This document shows positions 44,207 through 52,821 of a DNA stretch of 64,000 nucleotides, in pieces. The DNA comes from Candidatus Peregrinibacteria bacterium GW2011_GWF2_38_29 (GTDB lineage: Bacteria > Patescibacteriota > Gracilibacteria > UBA1369 > UBA12463). Positions within the stretch are counted from its first letter, which is position 1; the number at the start of each line of letters is the position of its first letter. The notes below the pieces were generated by a model. The model did not search any database and was not told the DNA's origin. It saw nothing but the letters and a program-made list of their open reading frames with translations. A program made the translations under genes and the position numbers. Where the stretch lies: the NCBI GenBank assembly GCA_000992695.1, contig LBUS01000003.1, positions 1-64,000 on the forward strand. The letters are read 5' to 3'.

Positions 44207-44767
44207 TTATACGCTGACTTGCAAATTGTTAATTGCAATTATATTTGTCTTGTCCGCCAAAATGTCTGTTATGAACTTATCCTTACATTTAAGTCTGTAC
44301 AAAAAGTCATCTTTTGTAAGTATGCTGAATTTAACAGGGCGCTTTGTTCCAACCTCATTATTAAGCACTTCTCCGAGTTTTTCCTTGTCTATATTTCCGA
44401 CGATAAGCAGATCGATCGATGAAACTTTTTCGATGAACATGCCGGAAAGCACAACCAAATCGATCTCTCCACATTTTGCGATTTTCTTTGTGATCGTATC
44501 ATTGTCGCTCATCGATTTTAAGATAATTCCTTTTAATTCATCAAATATTAAAAAATTCTTGTCTACAACGTAATATTTCTTGCGGTTTTTTGTCTTACTC
44601 TTGAGCAAACCGATCTTTTTCAAGTTATCAAGTTCACGTCTGATTGAATTAATTTGTTCGCCAAGTTTTCGCGTAAGTTCGCGTATGAAATATTCGTCCT
44701 CCGGATGAAGAAGAAATAATGTGAGCAGCTTTACTCGGGTTTCTGATGTGAATAAGTGTTTTAACAT
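44207..44767 (-). CDS. Winged-helix regulator with nucleotidyltransferase-like domain
   Basis: A 186-residue protein. The N-terminal winged helix (about 1-75) has FIRELTRKLGEQINSIRREL as recognition region and a basic wing (LLKSKTKNRKKYYVV). The C-terminal part (about 95-180) resembles a degenerate minimal nucleotidyltransferase: LSGMFIEKVSSIDLLIVG, lacking the GS..D.D active site, so probably a ligand-binding or dimerisation remnant. A perfect inverted repeat TTGTATA-N7-TATACAA lies 19 bp upstream of its start, and two similar sites occur further on, suggesting autoregulation. Confidence 0.75.
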   Translation of the reverse strand: MLKHLFTSETRVKLLTLFLLHPEDEYFIRELTRKLGEQINSIRRELDNLKKIGLLKSKTKNRKKYYVVDKNFLIFDELKGIILKSMSDNDTITKKIAKCGEIDLVVLSGMFIEKVSSIDLLIVGNIDKEKLGEVLNNEVGTKRPVKFSILTKDDFLYRLKCKDKFITDILADKTNIIAINNLQVSV

Positions 44768-44785
44768 GTTGTGTACACTAAAAAA

Positions 44786-44808
44786 ATTGTATACATCTTT
44801 TATACAAT
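44786..44808. promoter_or_regulatory. Operator 1, ATTGTATA-N7-TATACAAT
   Basis: Perfect inverted repeat with 8-bp arms. It lies over the likely -10/start region of the winged-helix gene. Confidence 0.65.
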
Positions 44809-45012
44809 CTCGCCGGTACTGTATAAGTTTTTTTTACTAAAATCAATAGGTTTTTGTAACTTTTTTGCGCAGAGGGTTTTTATAATACTTTTATGGCTTG
44901 CATCAGCTCAAAACCGACATTTTGGCGATGACTTGCCAAGCATGGTGAAAATATTGTTATATAACATTTACTTGTTCTATTTTTTTGTACGTTCTATATT
45001 TTGTGAAAATTT

Positions 45013-45033
45013 TTGTATCATTTTTTTATACAA
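45013..45033. promoter_or_regulatory. Operator 2, TTGTATC-N7-TATACAA
   Basis: Same geometry as operator 1 with one mismatch in the left arm. Confidence 0.5.
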
Positions 45034-45131
45034 TGTTGTTTTTTGATATACCCGCTTTTCGCTCTACTTAAAGGCTTAATTGGAATATTGTAATTATTAC
45101 GCATTCGTCTTATTTTTGATTTAATGAATCT

Positions 45132-45152
45132 ATGTATAAAAAAGTTATACAA
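45132..45152. promoter_or_regulatory. Operator 3, ATGTATA-N7-TATACAA
   Basis: Same geometry as operator 1 with one mismatch in the left arm. Confidence 0.45.
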
Positions 45153-45235
45153 ATTCAATATACGCCTTTAAACAAGTCGCTAACATAACATGATTACTGC
45201 TTATGTCTATTTGAAATACTTTAATTGCTTATCTA

Positions 45236-45781
45236 TTATTTTACTCCGTAATCGCTTAACGTCCTTTTCACCAAACCTTCAAAACGTTGTCGAAGTGCCT
45301 TTTGTTGATCTCCGGTATAAGCTGTAAAACTCCTACACACATTTTTGTCACAAACATAATCTATATCATTGGCATTACCTATAATGTCTGTGAACGTATA
45401 AGGAGCTTTTATATCATCTCCATCAATTGAGCTGGTGCCCTTCATTTCAGCTACATTAACAGATTGCACTCGCTCTCCGTCTTGGAATACTGTTCCATTT
45501 AGAATATCTGACATTGGTGCCCCACACGCCTTGCCACATTTGATATCACAAGTAACTCTTTCAGCGCCGCTTCCTATATTTACTTGCTCTATTTCTGACA
45601 CCGATAGCTCATTTCCTCTCACTTCAAGATGTGTCGCGCGTCCTTCCAGCATTGATTTTACAACGGCTTGGCATAAACGCACTGTATCTAGAACCTTTTT
45701 ATCTTGCCCTTCCTTCGCCTCTACCGACTGAGACATTGCAAGTAATGTTGTAATTAACGCTATCTGAGATAATGAATTCAT
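45236..45781 (-). CDS. Small exported cysteine-containing protein, 181 residues
   Basis: A predicted secreted protein: signal peptide (IALITTLLAMSQSVEA, cleavage likely after VEA at about residue 22), then a mature domain with six cysteines in pairs (CDIKCGKAC; VCDKNVC) suggesting disulfides. No family recognised. It is controlled by a consensus promoter inside a 35-bp palindrome, so its expression is probably tightly regulated. The next gene on the strand upstream is tig, ending 70 bp away. Confidence 0.75.
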   Translation of the reverse strand: MNSLSQIALITTLLAMSQSVEAKEGQDKKVLDTVRLCQAVVKSMLEGRATHLEVRGNELSVSEIEQVNIGSGAERVTCDIKCGKACGAPMSDILNGTVFQDGERVQSVNVAEMKGTSSIDGDDIKAPYTFTDIIGNANDIDYVCDKNVCRSFTAYTGDQQKALRQRFEGLVKRTLSDYGVK

Positions 45782-45793
45782 AGTTAAAAATTT

Positions 45794-45835
45794 AAATAAG
45801 TATTTACATTATACGTAAATACTTATTTCTGTCAA
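45794..45835 (-). promoter_or_regulatory. Consensus promoter inside a 35-bp palindromic operator
   Basis: Minus strand TTGACA (45835-45830), 16 bp, TATAAT (45813-45808). Perfect 14-bp arms AAATAAGTATTTAC (45794-45807) and GTAAATACTTATTT (45815-45828) flank the -10 with a 7-bp centre. Binding of a dimer here would block polymerase. Confidence 0.8.
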
Positions 45836-45851
45836 GCAATTCACTTTAACG

Positions 45852-47126
45852 TTATTCTTTCAACAATGCATCGAATAATTTCTGCAATGCCATTCTGTTT
45901 TTAAGCTGAACAAAGTGCTCGCGAGATTTATATTCTTCCTTGACCTTGTCTTGCTCTTTTTCAGGATAACTTGCAATGATTTTTGCAATTTCCGCTTCAA
46001 CTTCCTTGTCTTCAATTTTGACGTTTTCCGCTTTGAATAAGAATTGCAAAGCAAATCTGATCTTGATGCGTTTTTCCGCTTCCTTCTCAAATTCCTTCTT
46101 TACTTCTTCTTCGGTTTTCTTCATGTGCTTGAGATAATCTTCCATTTTCAAACCATGAGATTCGATGTCTGTGCGAAGCTGGTGCATCATGTATTCAATC
46201 TCTTCTTCAAGCAACATTGCAGGAATTTCCGTTTCAGTGTTTTCAAGAACTTTTTCAAGTAACTTATCTTCACGCTTTGCCTTTGCTTCGTGATCTTTTT
46301 GCGTCTGAAGATTTTCTTTAATTCTCTTTTTGAGTTCATCAACTGACATTTTTTCGCCAACAACATGATGAACAAATTCTTCATCCAAATTCGGCATCAA
46401 AGTTTCTTGAGTCTTCTTTACCTCAACCTTGAATTTTACTTTTTTGCTTGCGAAAGGCTTGTGGTGATAATCTTTTGGAAATGATACTTCAAATTCCTTT
46501 TTATCGTTTAATTTAAGCCCTTCAAGCTCTTTGTCGAAATCTTGCAAAAGAGTGCCATCGCCAAGAATTACGGGATGATTTTTGCTTTGTGTTCCATCGA
46601 GAGGAACGCCCGTTTCATCAAAGCCTTCAAAGTCAATTTCAACCCTATCCCCTTTTTTGACAGGCCTTTCAACGTCTTTGTGCGTTGATCTCTTTTTTCG
46701 TAAATCATCAATGACTTCATCAACTTCCTTGTCTTCTGTTTTTGCTTCTTCTTTCGGAACTTTAATGGTTTTATATTCCTTAACCTTAACCTCCGGCATA
46801 AGAGCAACTTCCGCATCATAAACGAGCGGATCTTCTGTCACAACGTTGACTTTTGGAGGCGTGACAACGTCCAATTTCTCGTCAACGACGGCTTTTGCAT
46901 ACGTTTCTTGAATCGCATGCTCCATTGCTTCATGGACAATGGCGTGTTCTCCAACCTGCTTGATAACCATATCCGCAGGAGCGAATCCTTTGCGAAAACC
47001 AGGAACTTCGACATGTTTGCCGACTTCTTCCGCAGCTTTCTTTTTGTATTCTTCAAACTTTTCTTTATCCAGCTCGACATGTATTTTTGCCTGCGAGCGA
47101 GGCAATTTTGTTATTTCGATTTTCAT
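45852..47126 (-). CDS. tig: Trigger factor
   Basis: Ribosome-associated chaperone and peptidyl-prolyl isomerase, 424 residues. The N-terminal ribosome-binding domain has the signature VPGFRKGFAPADMV (about 43-56). The FKBP domain (about 150-235, KKGDRVEIDFEGFDETGVPL) and long helical C-terminal arms (about 250-424) follow. A GATAAT box lies 9 nt before the ATG, so the leader is very short or absent. Divergent from the 843-residue orphan at 47214. Confidence 0.96.
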   Translation of the reverse strand: MKIEITKLPRSQAKIHVELDKEKFEEYKKKAAEEVGKHVEVPGFRKGFAPADMVIKQVGEHAIVHEAMEHAIQETYAKAVVDEKLDVVTPPKVNVVTEDPLVYDAEVALMPEVKVKEYKTIKVPKEEAKTEDKEVDEVIDDLRKKRSTHKDVERPVKKGDRVEIDFEGFDETGVPLDGTQSKNHPVILGDGTLLQDFDKELEGLKLNDKKEFEVSFPKDYHHKPFASKKVKFKVEVKKTQETLMPNLDEEFVHHVVGEKMSVDELKKRIKENLQTQKDHEAKAKREDKLLEKVLENTETEIPAMLLEEEIEYMMHQLRTDIESHGLKMEDYLKHMKKTEEEVKKEFEKEAEKRIKIRFALQFLFKAENVKIEDKEVEAEIAKIIASYPEKEQDKVKEEYKSREHFVQLKNRMALQKLFDALLKE

Positions 47127-47153
47127 GTTTTTAAGATTATCTGAAATTTAGGC

Positions 47154-47182
47154 TTGAGTAAAGTCGAAATTTTTGCTATAAT
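47154..47182 (+). promoter_or_regulatory. Promoter of the 843-residue orphan
   Basis: TTGAGT (47154-47159), 17 bp, TATAAT (47177-47182) preceded by TGC. The 25-nt transcribed leader is purine-rich, dominated by A (CAAAAATAAACAAAAAAC). Very similar to the promoter at 50119. Confidence 0.75.
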
Positions 47183-47213
47183 AAGTAGATAAAATCAAAA
47201 ATAAACAAAAAAC

Positions 47214-49745
47214 ATGGCGCTTCCTAATATGGCTCAGTGGGACCAATTTGAGCATCCAGAGCCGGAAAATATGGATTATGAAAGGGTTTTGCACACCATA
47301 GACAGATTTCTCGACGATCCTGTTTTTCCTAATAGATTTCAGGATTTGATGGAGAATGCGACTTCGCATGTTCGTGAAAGCGTAGCCAATGTTCTTGATC
47401 CAAATCGTGATGCGCGCATTGATGATCCGATGCATCCACATGCCGGTCCAACAATGTCTGAACAAATATCAACTCAATCTGAAGGCGAACGCAGACGTGA
47501 AAATTTTGAAGGTGGAGTTCGCGGATGGATGCGAAGAGTTATACTTAGACGACCACCAAGAAATGCAGAGACATTGCTTCCGAACACGGCCGCAGATCCA
47601 AATCGTGGCACACGCGTTTTCACACGTAGAGAAGTTCTTGGTGCAACTTATCATCTTGATCCGCAATATGCAGACAGAATTATGACTGATCCCGCGGATC
47701 CAAGATTTGCGCAATTTACGCAAGCAAGAGAATTTTTACAACAAAGATTAGGCCGTGAAATTTGGAGTGAAAGACAAGCCTATCCCGCAATGAAATGGGC
47801 ACTTTCATTCATTGCCGGCGTTCAGCCAAATCCTCCAAATCCTGCATTTGATATAAATCAATTTGTAACGGAAGCCGTTGGACAACAGGCTGATTATTCT
47901 GCCGCTGTTCGCGAAGCTGAAAATGCACAAAATGAATTTGATTTGATGACAAAGAGAATTGATGATGCGAGTAAAAATGTCGATGCTCTTTTTGATCAAG
48001 CCAGCGCATTGCAAGACTTATGCCCTGATGGATATGAAGTAACTTTAAATCGTCTAAATATTAGAGTTAACGATTTGCGCGCATTGGAAGTTACGCGTAC
48101 AAATGAAATGCTTGCAGGGGCTAATCCCGCAGAAAGATCTGAAAGAAAAATAATCAGAGATAGGGTTTCCGAATCCTTAAAACAAGCCGAAGACGCTTTA
48201 CAACGTTTAACTGACGCTAAGGGAAAAATAGATACAACAACTAGAAATTTACGTACAGCTATAACAAATCTCCCTGCGGTTCCGGCACCTGGCACGGAAA
48301 GACAAGCTGTTCTTGATTTCATACAAAATACGATGCATCTTCCAGTCGGACCAGGCGTAATAGCTCCAGCCGATATAACAGATACACTGGACCAACTCAA
48401 GTCATATGGCTTGAAGCTTGTATTCAACAGATATGCTTCGGGTCTTAGAGCTGATTTAAAAGCAAACCTTGAACATAGAAAAACAACCGCAGACAAAGCA
48501 AAAGCTGCTGCGGAATCCGCACGCGAAAATAAATTTACTCCTGAAGAGCTCGTTTATAAATTATTCTTAAGATATTTCACGACTCGTCAAAGAGATGGTG
48601 GATTTTTAAATAATGATATTCCAGATCACTGGATCGCTGGCACACCTTTCCAAAATAAAGTTAGAGAAAGAGCGCTTTTAGCCGCAAGATTCGCAATTTC
48701 AGAAGCAAAAGATCAAGCATCGTTCCAATCAAACAAAAGATTGGCTGACTATGTTCACAGCAGAAGAAATGGATTTTCACGCGTACTTTCCGGCGTTCGA
48801 TCTTCATGGCTTGGAAATAAAATTGCAACAACGTTTGGCAGACCGGAAGAAGTTTCATTTAAAGAAGCAATGACTCGCATGAGAACTGTTGAATCTGACG
48901 GAAAAAGACTTTTTGCAAGACTCGATCTCGATTTTAAACCTTTATTAACTCGCGGTGATTTTAGAAAAGCATTGCGAGACAAAAAAGTCGAACTTGATGA
49001 TCTGCCAAAACTTGCCGCATATCTTGAAGAACTTTTGAGAGGCAGCGACAAGCTTGTTGTTAGAGCGAAAGATTCAGAGCACGTATATAGGACAATAAGA
49101 AATTTGAAAATTGTCAGACAAGAAATTATGCATAAACAGTTCCTTCATAAGGTTGAAAGAGAGCCGGGCTCATTTAATGCAAAGCTTGTTGATCTTTGGA
49201 AAACCGAATGGAAAGCGGAACAAGCTCTTGATTGGGCCGCAGCGGATGAAGCTGCAAAGCGTGAGTTTATAACGATGCTTGAAAAGGCTCATTTTAGCGC
49301 AGAAAAGAAAGCCTTGAGAACTGAAATTATTGATAAATTGAGCAAGGGTGAAATTACAATTGATAATGCAACCGATCTTCTTGATAAACAAGGATTCAAG
49401 GTTAACCGCATGACTGGCGCAAAATTGTTTGCAAGAGCGCGCGCACATGGCGCAAAACTTGGCACGGTAAACGTTGGTAGGGCGGCCGGAAATTTTGTTG
49501 CGACAAAAGCTGCACCGGTTGTGAATGTTGTTAAAAAGGCTCCAGGAGCAGTTCTTACATATGGAGTCGCAAAACCTCTGAAATTTGTCGGATATACTTT
49601 ACCGGTCGGTGGTGCTAAACTTGTATACAATAGCTTTAAAAATGTGTTTTCAGACATTGGATCATCGTTCGCTGAAACATTTGGAATGAGTTCAAGCGGC
49701 GGACATGCTCCAAAAGCTGAAGCACCTAAAAAAGCAGGCCATTAA
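47214..49745 (+). CDS. Large orphan helical protein, 843 residues
   Basis: No family recognised. The N-terminal 110 residues are acidic and likely flexible. A long helical region (about 225-370) contains coiled-coil stretches (FDLMTKRIDDASKNVDALFD). A basic middle (about 510-545, RRNGFSRVLSGVRSSWLG) and helical segment (about 560-740) follow, then a Gly/Ala/Val-rich C-terminus (about 745-835: AAGNFVATKAAPVVNVVKKA) that may touch a membrane. No signal peptide. It is the first of three adjacent same-strand genes (843, 121 and 830 codons). Confidence 0.75.
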   Translation: MALPNMAQWDQFEHPEPENMDYERVLHTIDRFLDDPVFPNRFQDLMENATSHVRESVANVLDPNRDARIDDPMHPHAGPTMSEQISTQSEGERRRENFEGGVRGWMRRVILRRPPRNAETLLPNTAADPNRGTRVFTRREVLGATYHLDPQYADRIMTDPADPRFAQFTQAREFLQQRLGREIWSERQAYPAMKWALSFIAGVQPNPPNPAFDINQFVTEAVGQQADYSAAVREAENAQNEFDLMTKRIDDASKNVDALFDQASALQDLCPDGYEVTLNRLNIRVNDLRALEVTRTNEMLAGANPAERSERKIIRDRVSESLKQAEDALQRLTDAKGKIDTTTRNLRTAITNLPAVPAPGTERQAVLDFIQNTMHLPVGPGVIAPADITDTLDQLKSYGLKLVFNRYASGLRADLKANLEHRKTTADKAKAAAESARENKFTPEELVYKLFLRYFTTRQRDGGFLNNDIPDHWIAGTPFQNKVRERALLAARFAISEAKDQASFQSNKRLADYVHSRRNGFSRVLSGVRSSWLGNKIATTFGRPEEVSFKEAMTRMRTVESDGKRLFARLDLDFKPLLTRGDFRKALRDKKVELDDLPKLAAYLEELLRGSDKLVVRAKDSEHVYRTIRNLKIVRQEIMHKQFLHKVEREPGSFNAKLVDLWKTEWKAEQALDWAAADEAAKREFITMLEKAHFSAEKKALRTEIIDKLSKGEITIDNATDLLDKQGFKVNRMTGAKLFARARAHGAKLGTVNVGRAAGNFVATKAAPVVNVVKKAPGAVLTYGVAKPLKFVGYTLPVGGAKLVYNSFKNVFSDIGSSFAETFGMSSSGGHAPKAEAPKKAGH

Positions 49746-49756
49746 ACCCCTCAAAT

Positions 49757-50122
49757 ATGCCTACACAAAACGAAAATAACGAACTAAACGCATTCATCGA
49801 CAAATTCATCTCGCAAGTCATTGCAGATCTTAAAATGGATGCGATGACGCCGGAATTTGAAAAAGAATTGCGTGAAATGATTCGCGATAGAGTCGAAAAA
49901 AGGCTTATCAACATGATTATCAATAATTTGCCTGATGAAGAATTCAATACGGTTATTGATAAATTGGAAAAAGCGGGCATAACGGAAGATGAAGAAGTTC
50001 AGATTTTATCTGACGCCGTTCTCAAAATTCCTGATTTTGCTGAAAAATTTAAGGCAACTTTAAAGGAATTGCATGCCGAACTTACAGAAGACGCCGCAGA
50101 GCTTAGGAAGAGAATGAGTTGA
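49757..50122 (+). CDS. Small acidic helical protein (possibly DUF5663-like)
   Basis: A 121-residue, wholly helical protein (FIDKFISQVIADLKMDAMTP near the start). The pattern resembles a family annotated as DUF5663 in CPR genomes, but I cannot confirm that. It begins 11 nt after the 843-residue gene with no promoter, so it is co-transcribed. Its stop codon overlaps the -35 box of the next promoter. Confidence 0.7.
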   Translation: MPTQNENNELNAFIDKFISQVIADLKMDAMTPEFEKELREMIRDRVEKRLINMIINNLPDEEFNTVIDKLEKAGITEDEEVQILSDAVLKIPDFAEKFKATLKELHAELTEDAAELRKRMS

Positions 50123-50147
50123 TAAACAAGGAAAAATTTGCTATAAT
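50119..50147 (+). promoter_or_regulatory. Promoter of the 830-residue orphan
   Basis: TTGATA (50119-50124), 17 bp, TATAAT (50142-50147) preceded by TGC. The A-rich leader (AATAAAACAAAAATAAAAA) closely resembles that of the 843-residue gene, suggesting shared control. Confidence 0.75.
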
Positions 50148-50172
50148 ATATAGAATAAAACAAAAATAAAAA

Positions 50173-52665
50173 ATGAACTCAACTCCAGGACAACACGGAG
50201 GCTCTCCTGAACAGCAAAGACTTAGAACAAGTCCAGCTGAAGCTGCGTCAAGAACGCGCGGTGATGTTGTTGGCGATAGTAAACACGAGCTCTCTAAACT
50301 TGTTGATCAAATGAACGACGGCGTGAGACTTGAAGCATTGAAGGATGACGACGTCAGATGCCATGAATGGATTTCAAGCGTTGATGGTGTTGATGGCACA
50401 AATAAAGAAGCTGCTTTAAGACAAATTGAAAAATATTTGCCAAATTCTCCCGGTAGAAGAGCTCTTCTTTCCGGACTTAGAGCTTCAAAATCGAGCGACC
50501 AATATAAGGAAGCTCACAGAGCTCTTGAAAGAATCGTTGATAATATTGATAAAAAAGCACAGCATCTTGAAGAAGCAAAAACACAGCTTGATGCTGTTAA
50601 AGAAGATCGCGCACTTGGCGGACTTGGAGACATGGCCGATACCGTTTTAAATAATTTCAAGCGCGGAAGCGGACTTGAAAAAGTTGCATCAATTGCGGCA
50701 ATCGGATTTCTTGGATATTTTATGGTCAAATGGTGGGGAACTAAATCAGGAAAAGCTATCCTCGGAACAGCTGGCGGATTACTTGCTGTAAACGTTCTCA
50801 CGAGACTTGCAACCGGAAAATCAGCACTGGAACACCTTGGACTATTTCAATCAAAAGATGCTCTTGCTCCTGAAATAAGAAAACTCGCCGAGAAATCAAA
50901 AATCGCAGATAACCCACAAAAATTAAAAGCTCTCGCGAAAATGGGAGATATGGATATGGCGACTGCATATGGCTATTATGATAGCGTTAGACCGGGTTCA
51001 AAAATTCCACCGGAAAATTTCGGTATTTTTGACGGCTCATTAACCGGCGTGGAAGCTTGGACAGTCATTCATGAAATGGTTGAGAGAGCTGGCGGCGACC
51101 AAAAATTTAAAGAAAAATTCTTAAATGGCAAGGGCGACTGGACTCTTTTTAAAACAGCAATGGTGCTTTTTGAAAAAGAAGGAAAAGAGCAAATTCTTGC
51201 TTCAGATCCCGCTTCACAAAATAAAGTTAGAAGCGATTTGCGCGATGTTTTCAAAGGAGCTGAATTAAACCCTGAAATGCCAAATGAAAATAAAATGGAT
51301 TTGTTTGTTATGGGATATCCGATTGAATATTCATATGCAGAACTTGGCAAAAAACCAGGTGAAAATCCTGAATATACATTCATTGTTCAGCCTTCAGGAA
51401 AACGCGTAAAAATCGCTCTTAAAGACGATGCAAGAACACGTGCAGATAAAATCACACAATTGAAATCTTATATTTCAGATGCAATAAAAGCCTCGCTTCC
51501 AAGCGAACTCAGGAATTGCAATCTTGAATATATAAATAATGAATGGGTAATGCGCGATGTCACAATTGCGGGTACAAGAACGACTTTAAAATTTGAATTT
51601 GATCAAGAAAGAACAGAGCCTCCATATAAAGTTCGAATTCTTGGTGCGGGCGGTGGCGTTGTTAGAGAATATTTAACAAGTGGTGGCGATGCATCGATTT
51701 CGGTTGATGAATTAAAACGCTCACAACTTGCCGAAAATATTAAATCGCATTTACGCGCATTTGATGGCTTAAACGTCCAGATTACAAGCACAACTCCAAA
51801 CCCAAGCGATACAAGTTGGGATTATGTTAGAGGCACGGTTGAAGGCCTTGAATTTGGAATGGCTGTTAAAGGAAATGATTACATTCTTTATCGACCACTA
51901 AGCATTCTTCATAATGATAAATTTGTTGAAGCAAAATCAAAACAAGCAAAAGAAACTCTTCAAAATAGCGCAAGTAATTTGTCACTCAGAATTGATGATG
52001 TTGAAGAAAGATTGCTAAGATTTACAGCGGTTTATAAAGGCGCGAGCGGAAGCGTTAGAGAAAATTTATGGAAAAATAGCGTTGAAGCAAAGCATGAAGA
52101 GCTTGTTAAGGCATATGAAGTTAAGCTTAGAGAAGCTGCAACACCAGCTGATGCAGAAAGAATTTGGCAAGAAACCGTTGCAAGATATAAAGCTGAAATG
52201 GATGCAATGTATCAAGGTTTGAATAAAGATGTTTTGGATGAAAAAAAGTATGCTGATGATGATTTTAAAGTTGCTTTGAGCAATCTTGATTCGATTGGCT
52301 ATGATTCTCCGGAATTAAAGCCTATGATGATGCGACTTTATGAAAAGGTACGCGAATTTGACTATGAAGGATTGGATAAAAGCGACATTGGAACACTTGC
52401 AACACAAATCTATGGAGCAGTTCGCAAGGCCATAAGCGTATATACGGCTGAACTTGCAACCGAAAAGAATCTTACTCCACATCAACAGGCTTATGTTAAA
52501 TATCTTGAAGACGCTGTCACCGCAAAGCTCGGTGATATCAAATTGAAGAGTACAGGTTGGTTGAAAAAGACTGTTGATGCTGAAAACTTGCCTCTTGGCG
52601 CAAGCGAATGGGGGATCAAAAGATTTGCCAAATGGTCAGCGGAAAATCCGGGGGCTGTGGTATAA
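50173..52665 (+). CDS. Large orphan membrane protein, 830 residues
   Basis: No family recognised. A helical N-terminal 165 residues precedes two adjacent hydrophobic segments (about 175-190 IAAIGFLGYFMVKWWG, and 195-213 AILGTAGGLLAVNVLTRLA) that could form a hairpin anchor. The large C-terminal part (about 215-830) is mixed, with beta-rich stretches around 400-600 (TIAGTRTTLKFEFDQERTE) and charged helices after 600. Same strand and promoter style as the 843-residue orphan; with the 121-residue protein it may form one complex. Confidence 0.75.
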   Translation: MNSTPGQHGGSPEQQRLRTSPAEAASRTRGDVVGDSKHELSKLVDQMNDGVRLEALKDDDVRCHEWISSVDGVDGTNKEAALRQIEKYLPNSPGRRALLSGLRASKSSDQYKEAHRALERIVDNIDKKAQHLEEAKTQLDAVKEDRALGGLGDMADTVLNNFKRGSGLEKVASIAAIGFLGYFMVKWWGTKSGKAILGTAGGLLAVNVLTRLATGKSALEHLGLFQSKDALAPEIRKLAEKSKIADNPQKLKALAKMGDMDMATAYGYYDSVRPGSKIPPENFGIFDGSLTGVEAWTVIHEMVERAGGDQKFKEKFLNGKGDWTLFKTAMVLFEKEGKEQILASDPASQNKVRSDLRDVFKGAELNPEMPNENKMDLFVMGYPIEYSYAELGKKPGENPEYTFIVQPSGKRVKIALKDDARTRADKITQLKSYISDAIKASLPSELRNCNLEYINNEWVMRDVTIAGTRTTLKFEFDQERTEPPYKVRILGAGGGVVREYLTSGGDASISVDELKRSQLAENIKSHLRAFDGLNVQITSTTPNPSDTSWDYVRGTVEGLEFGMAVKGNDYILYRPLSILHNDKFVEAKSKQAKETLQNSASNLSLRIDDVEERLLRFTAVYKGASGSVRENLWKNSVEAKHEELVKAYEVKLREAATPADAERIWQETVARYKAEMDAMYQGLNKDVLDEKKYADDDFKVALSNLDSIGYDSPELKPMMMRLYEKVREFDYEGLDKSDIGTLATQIYGAVRKAISVYTAELATEKNLTPHQQAYVKYLEDAVTAKLGDIKLKSTGWLKKTVDAENLPLGASEWGIKRFAKWSAENPGAVV

Positions 52666-52686
52666 GGGAATTTCTAATTTAAGCTT

Positions 52687-52696
52687 GGGTCGACCC
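52687..52696. other. 10-bp palindrome GGGTCGACCC
   Basis: Perfect palindrome 20 nt after the 830-residue gene. It pairs with a larger palindrome downstream, echoing the arrangement at 11907-11947. Confidence 0.5.
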
Positions 52697-52737
52697 GAAA
52701 AAATGTTACGTGATTTTTGATTTATTTTAGGATATAG

Positions 52738-52759
52738 AAATCCGTCACGTGACGGATTT
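52738..52759. terminator. 22-bp perfect palindrome, possible bidirectional terminator
   Basis: Perfect palindrome with arms AAATCCGTCAC and GTGACGGATTT, centre CACGTG, followed by TTTTATCTT on the plus strand. Either a tight hairpin terminating the upstream gene or a protein-binding site. Confidence 0.5.
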
Positions 52760-52770
52760 TATCTTCAGTA

Positions 52771-52799
52771 TTTGCATAATCCCCTGCTTTTGTTATAAT
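52771..52799 (+). promoter_or_regulatory. Promoter of the zincin gene
   Basis: TTGCAT (52772-52777), 16 bp, TATAAT (52794-52799) preceded by TGT. The -10 overlaps the ATG at 52798 that opens the longest frame, so that ATG cannot be transcribed from it. Confidence 0.7.
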
Positions 52800-52821
52800 G
52801 GCTTCCTTTTCTACAAAAACT

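Larger units (their letters stand above)
44809..45235. other. 427-bp intergenic region with operator-like sites, no gene
   Basis: A/T-rich gap between the divergently spaced regulator and the 181-residue exported gene's 3' end. It holds two TTGTATA-type sites and a TATAAT (44877-44882) 6 nt before an ATG whose frame closes after 12 codons. I see no convincing gene. Confidence 0.5.

Noticed and set aside
44877-44930. 12-codon leaderless mini-gene after TATAAT
   Set aside because: Too short to judge and no -35; the TATAAT in such A/T-rich sequence may be chance.
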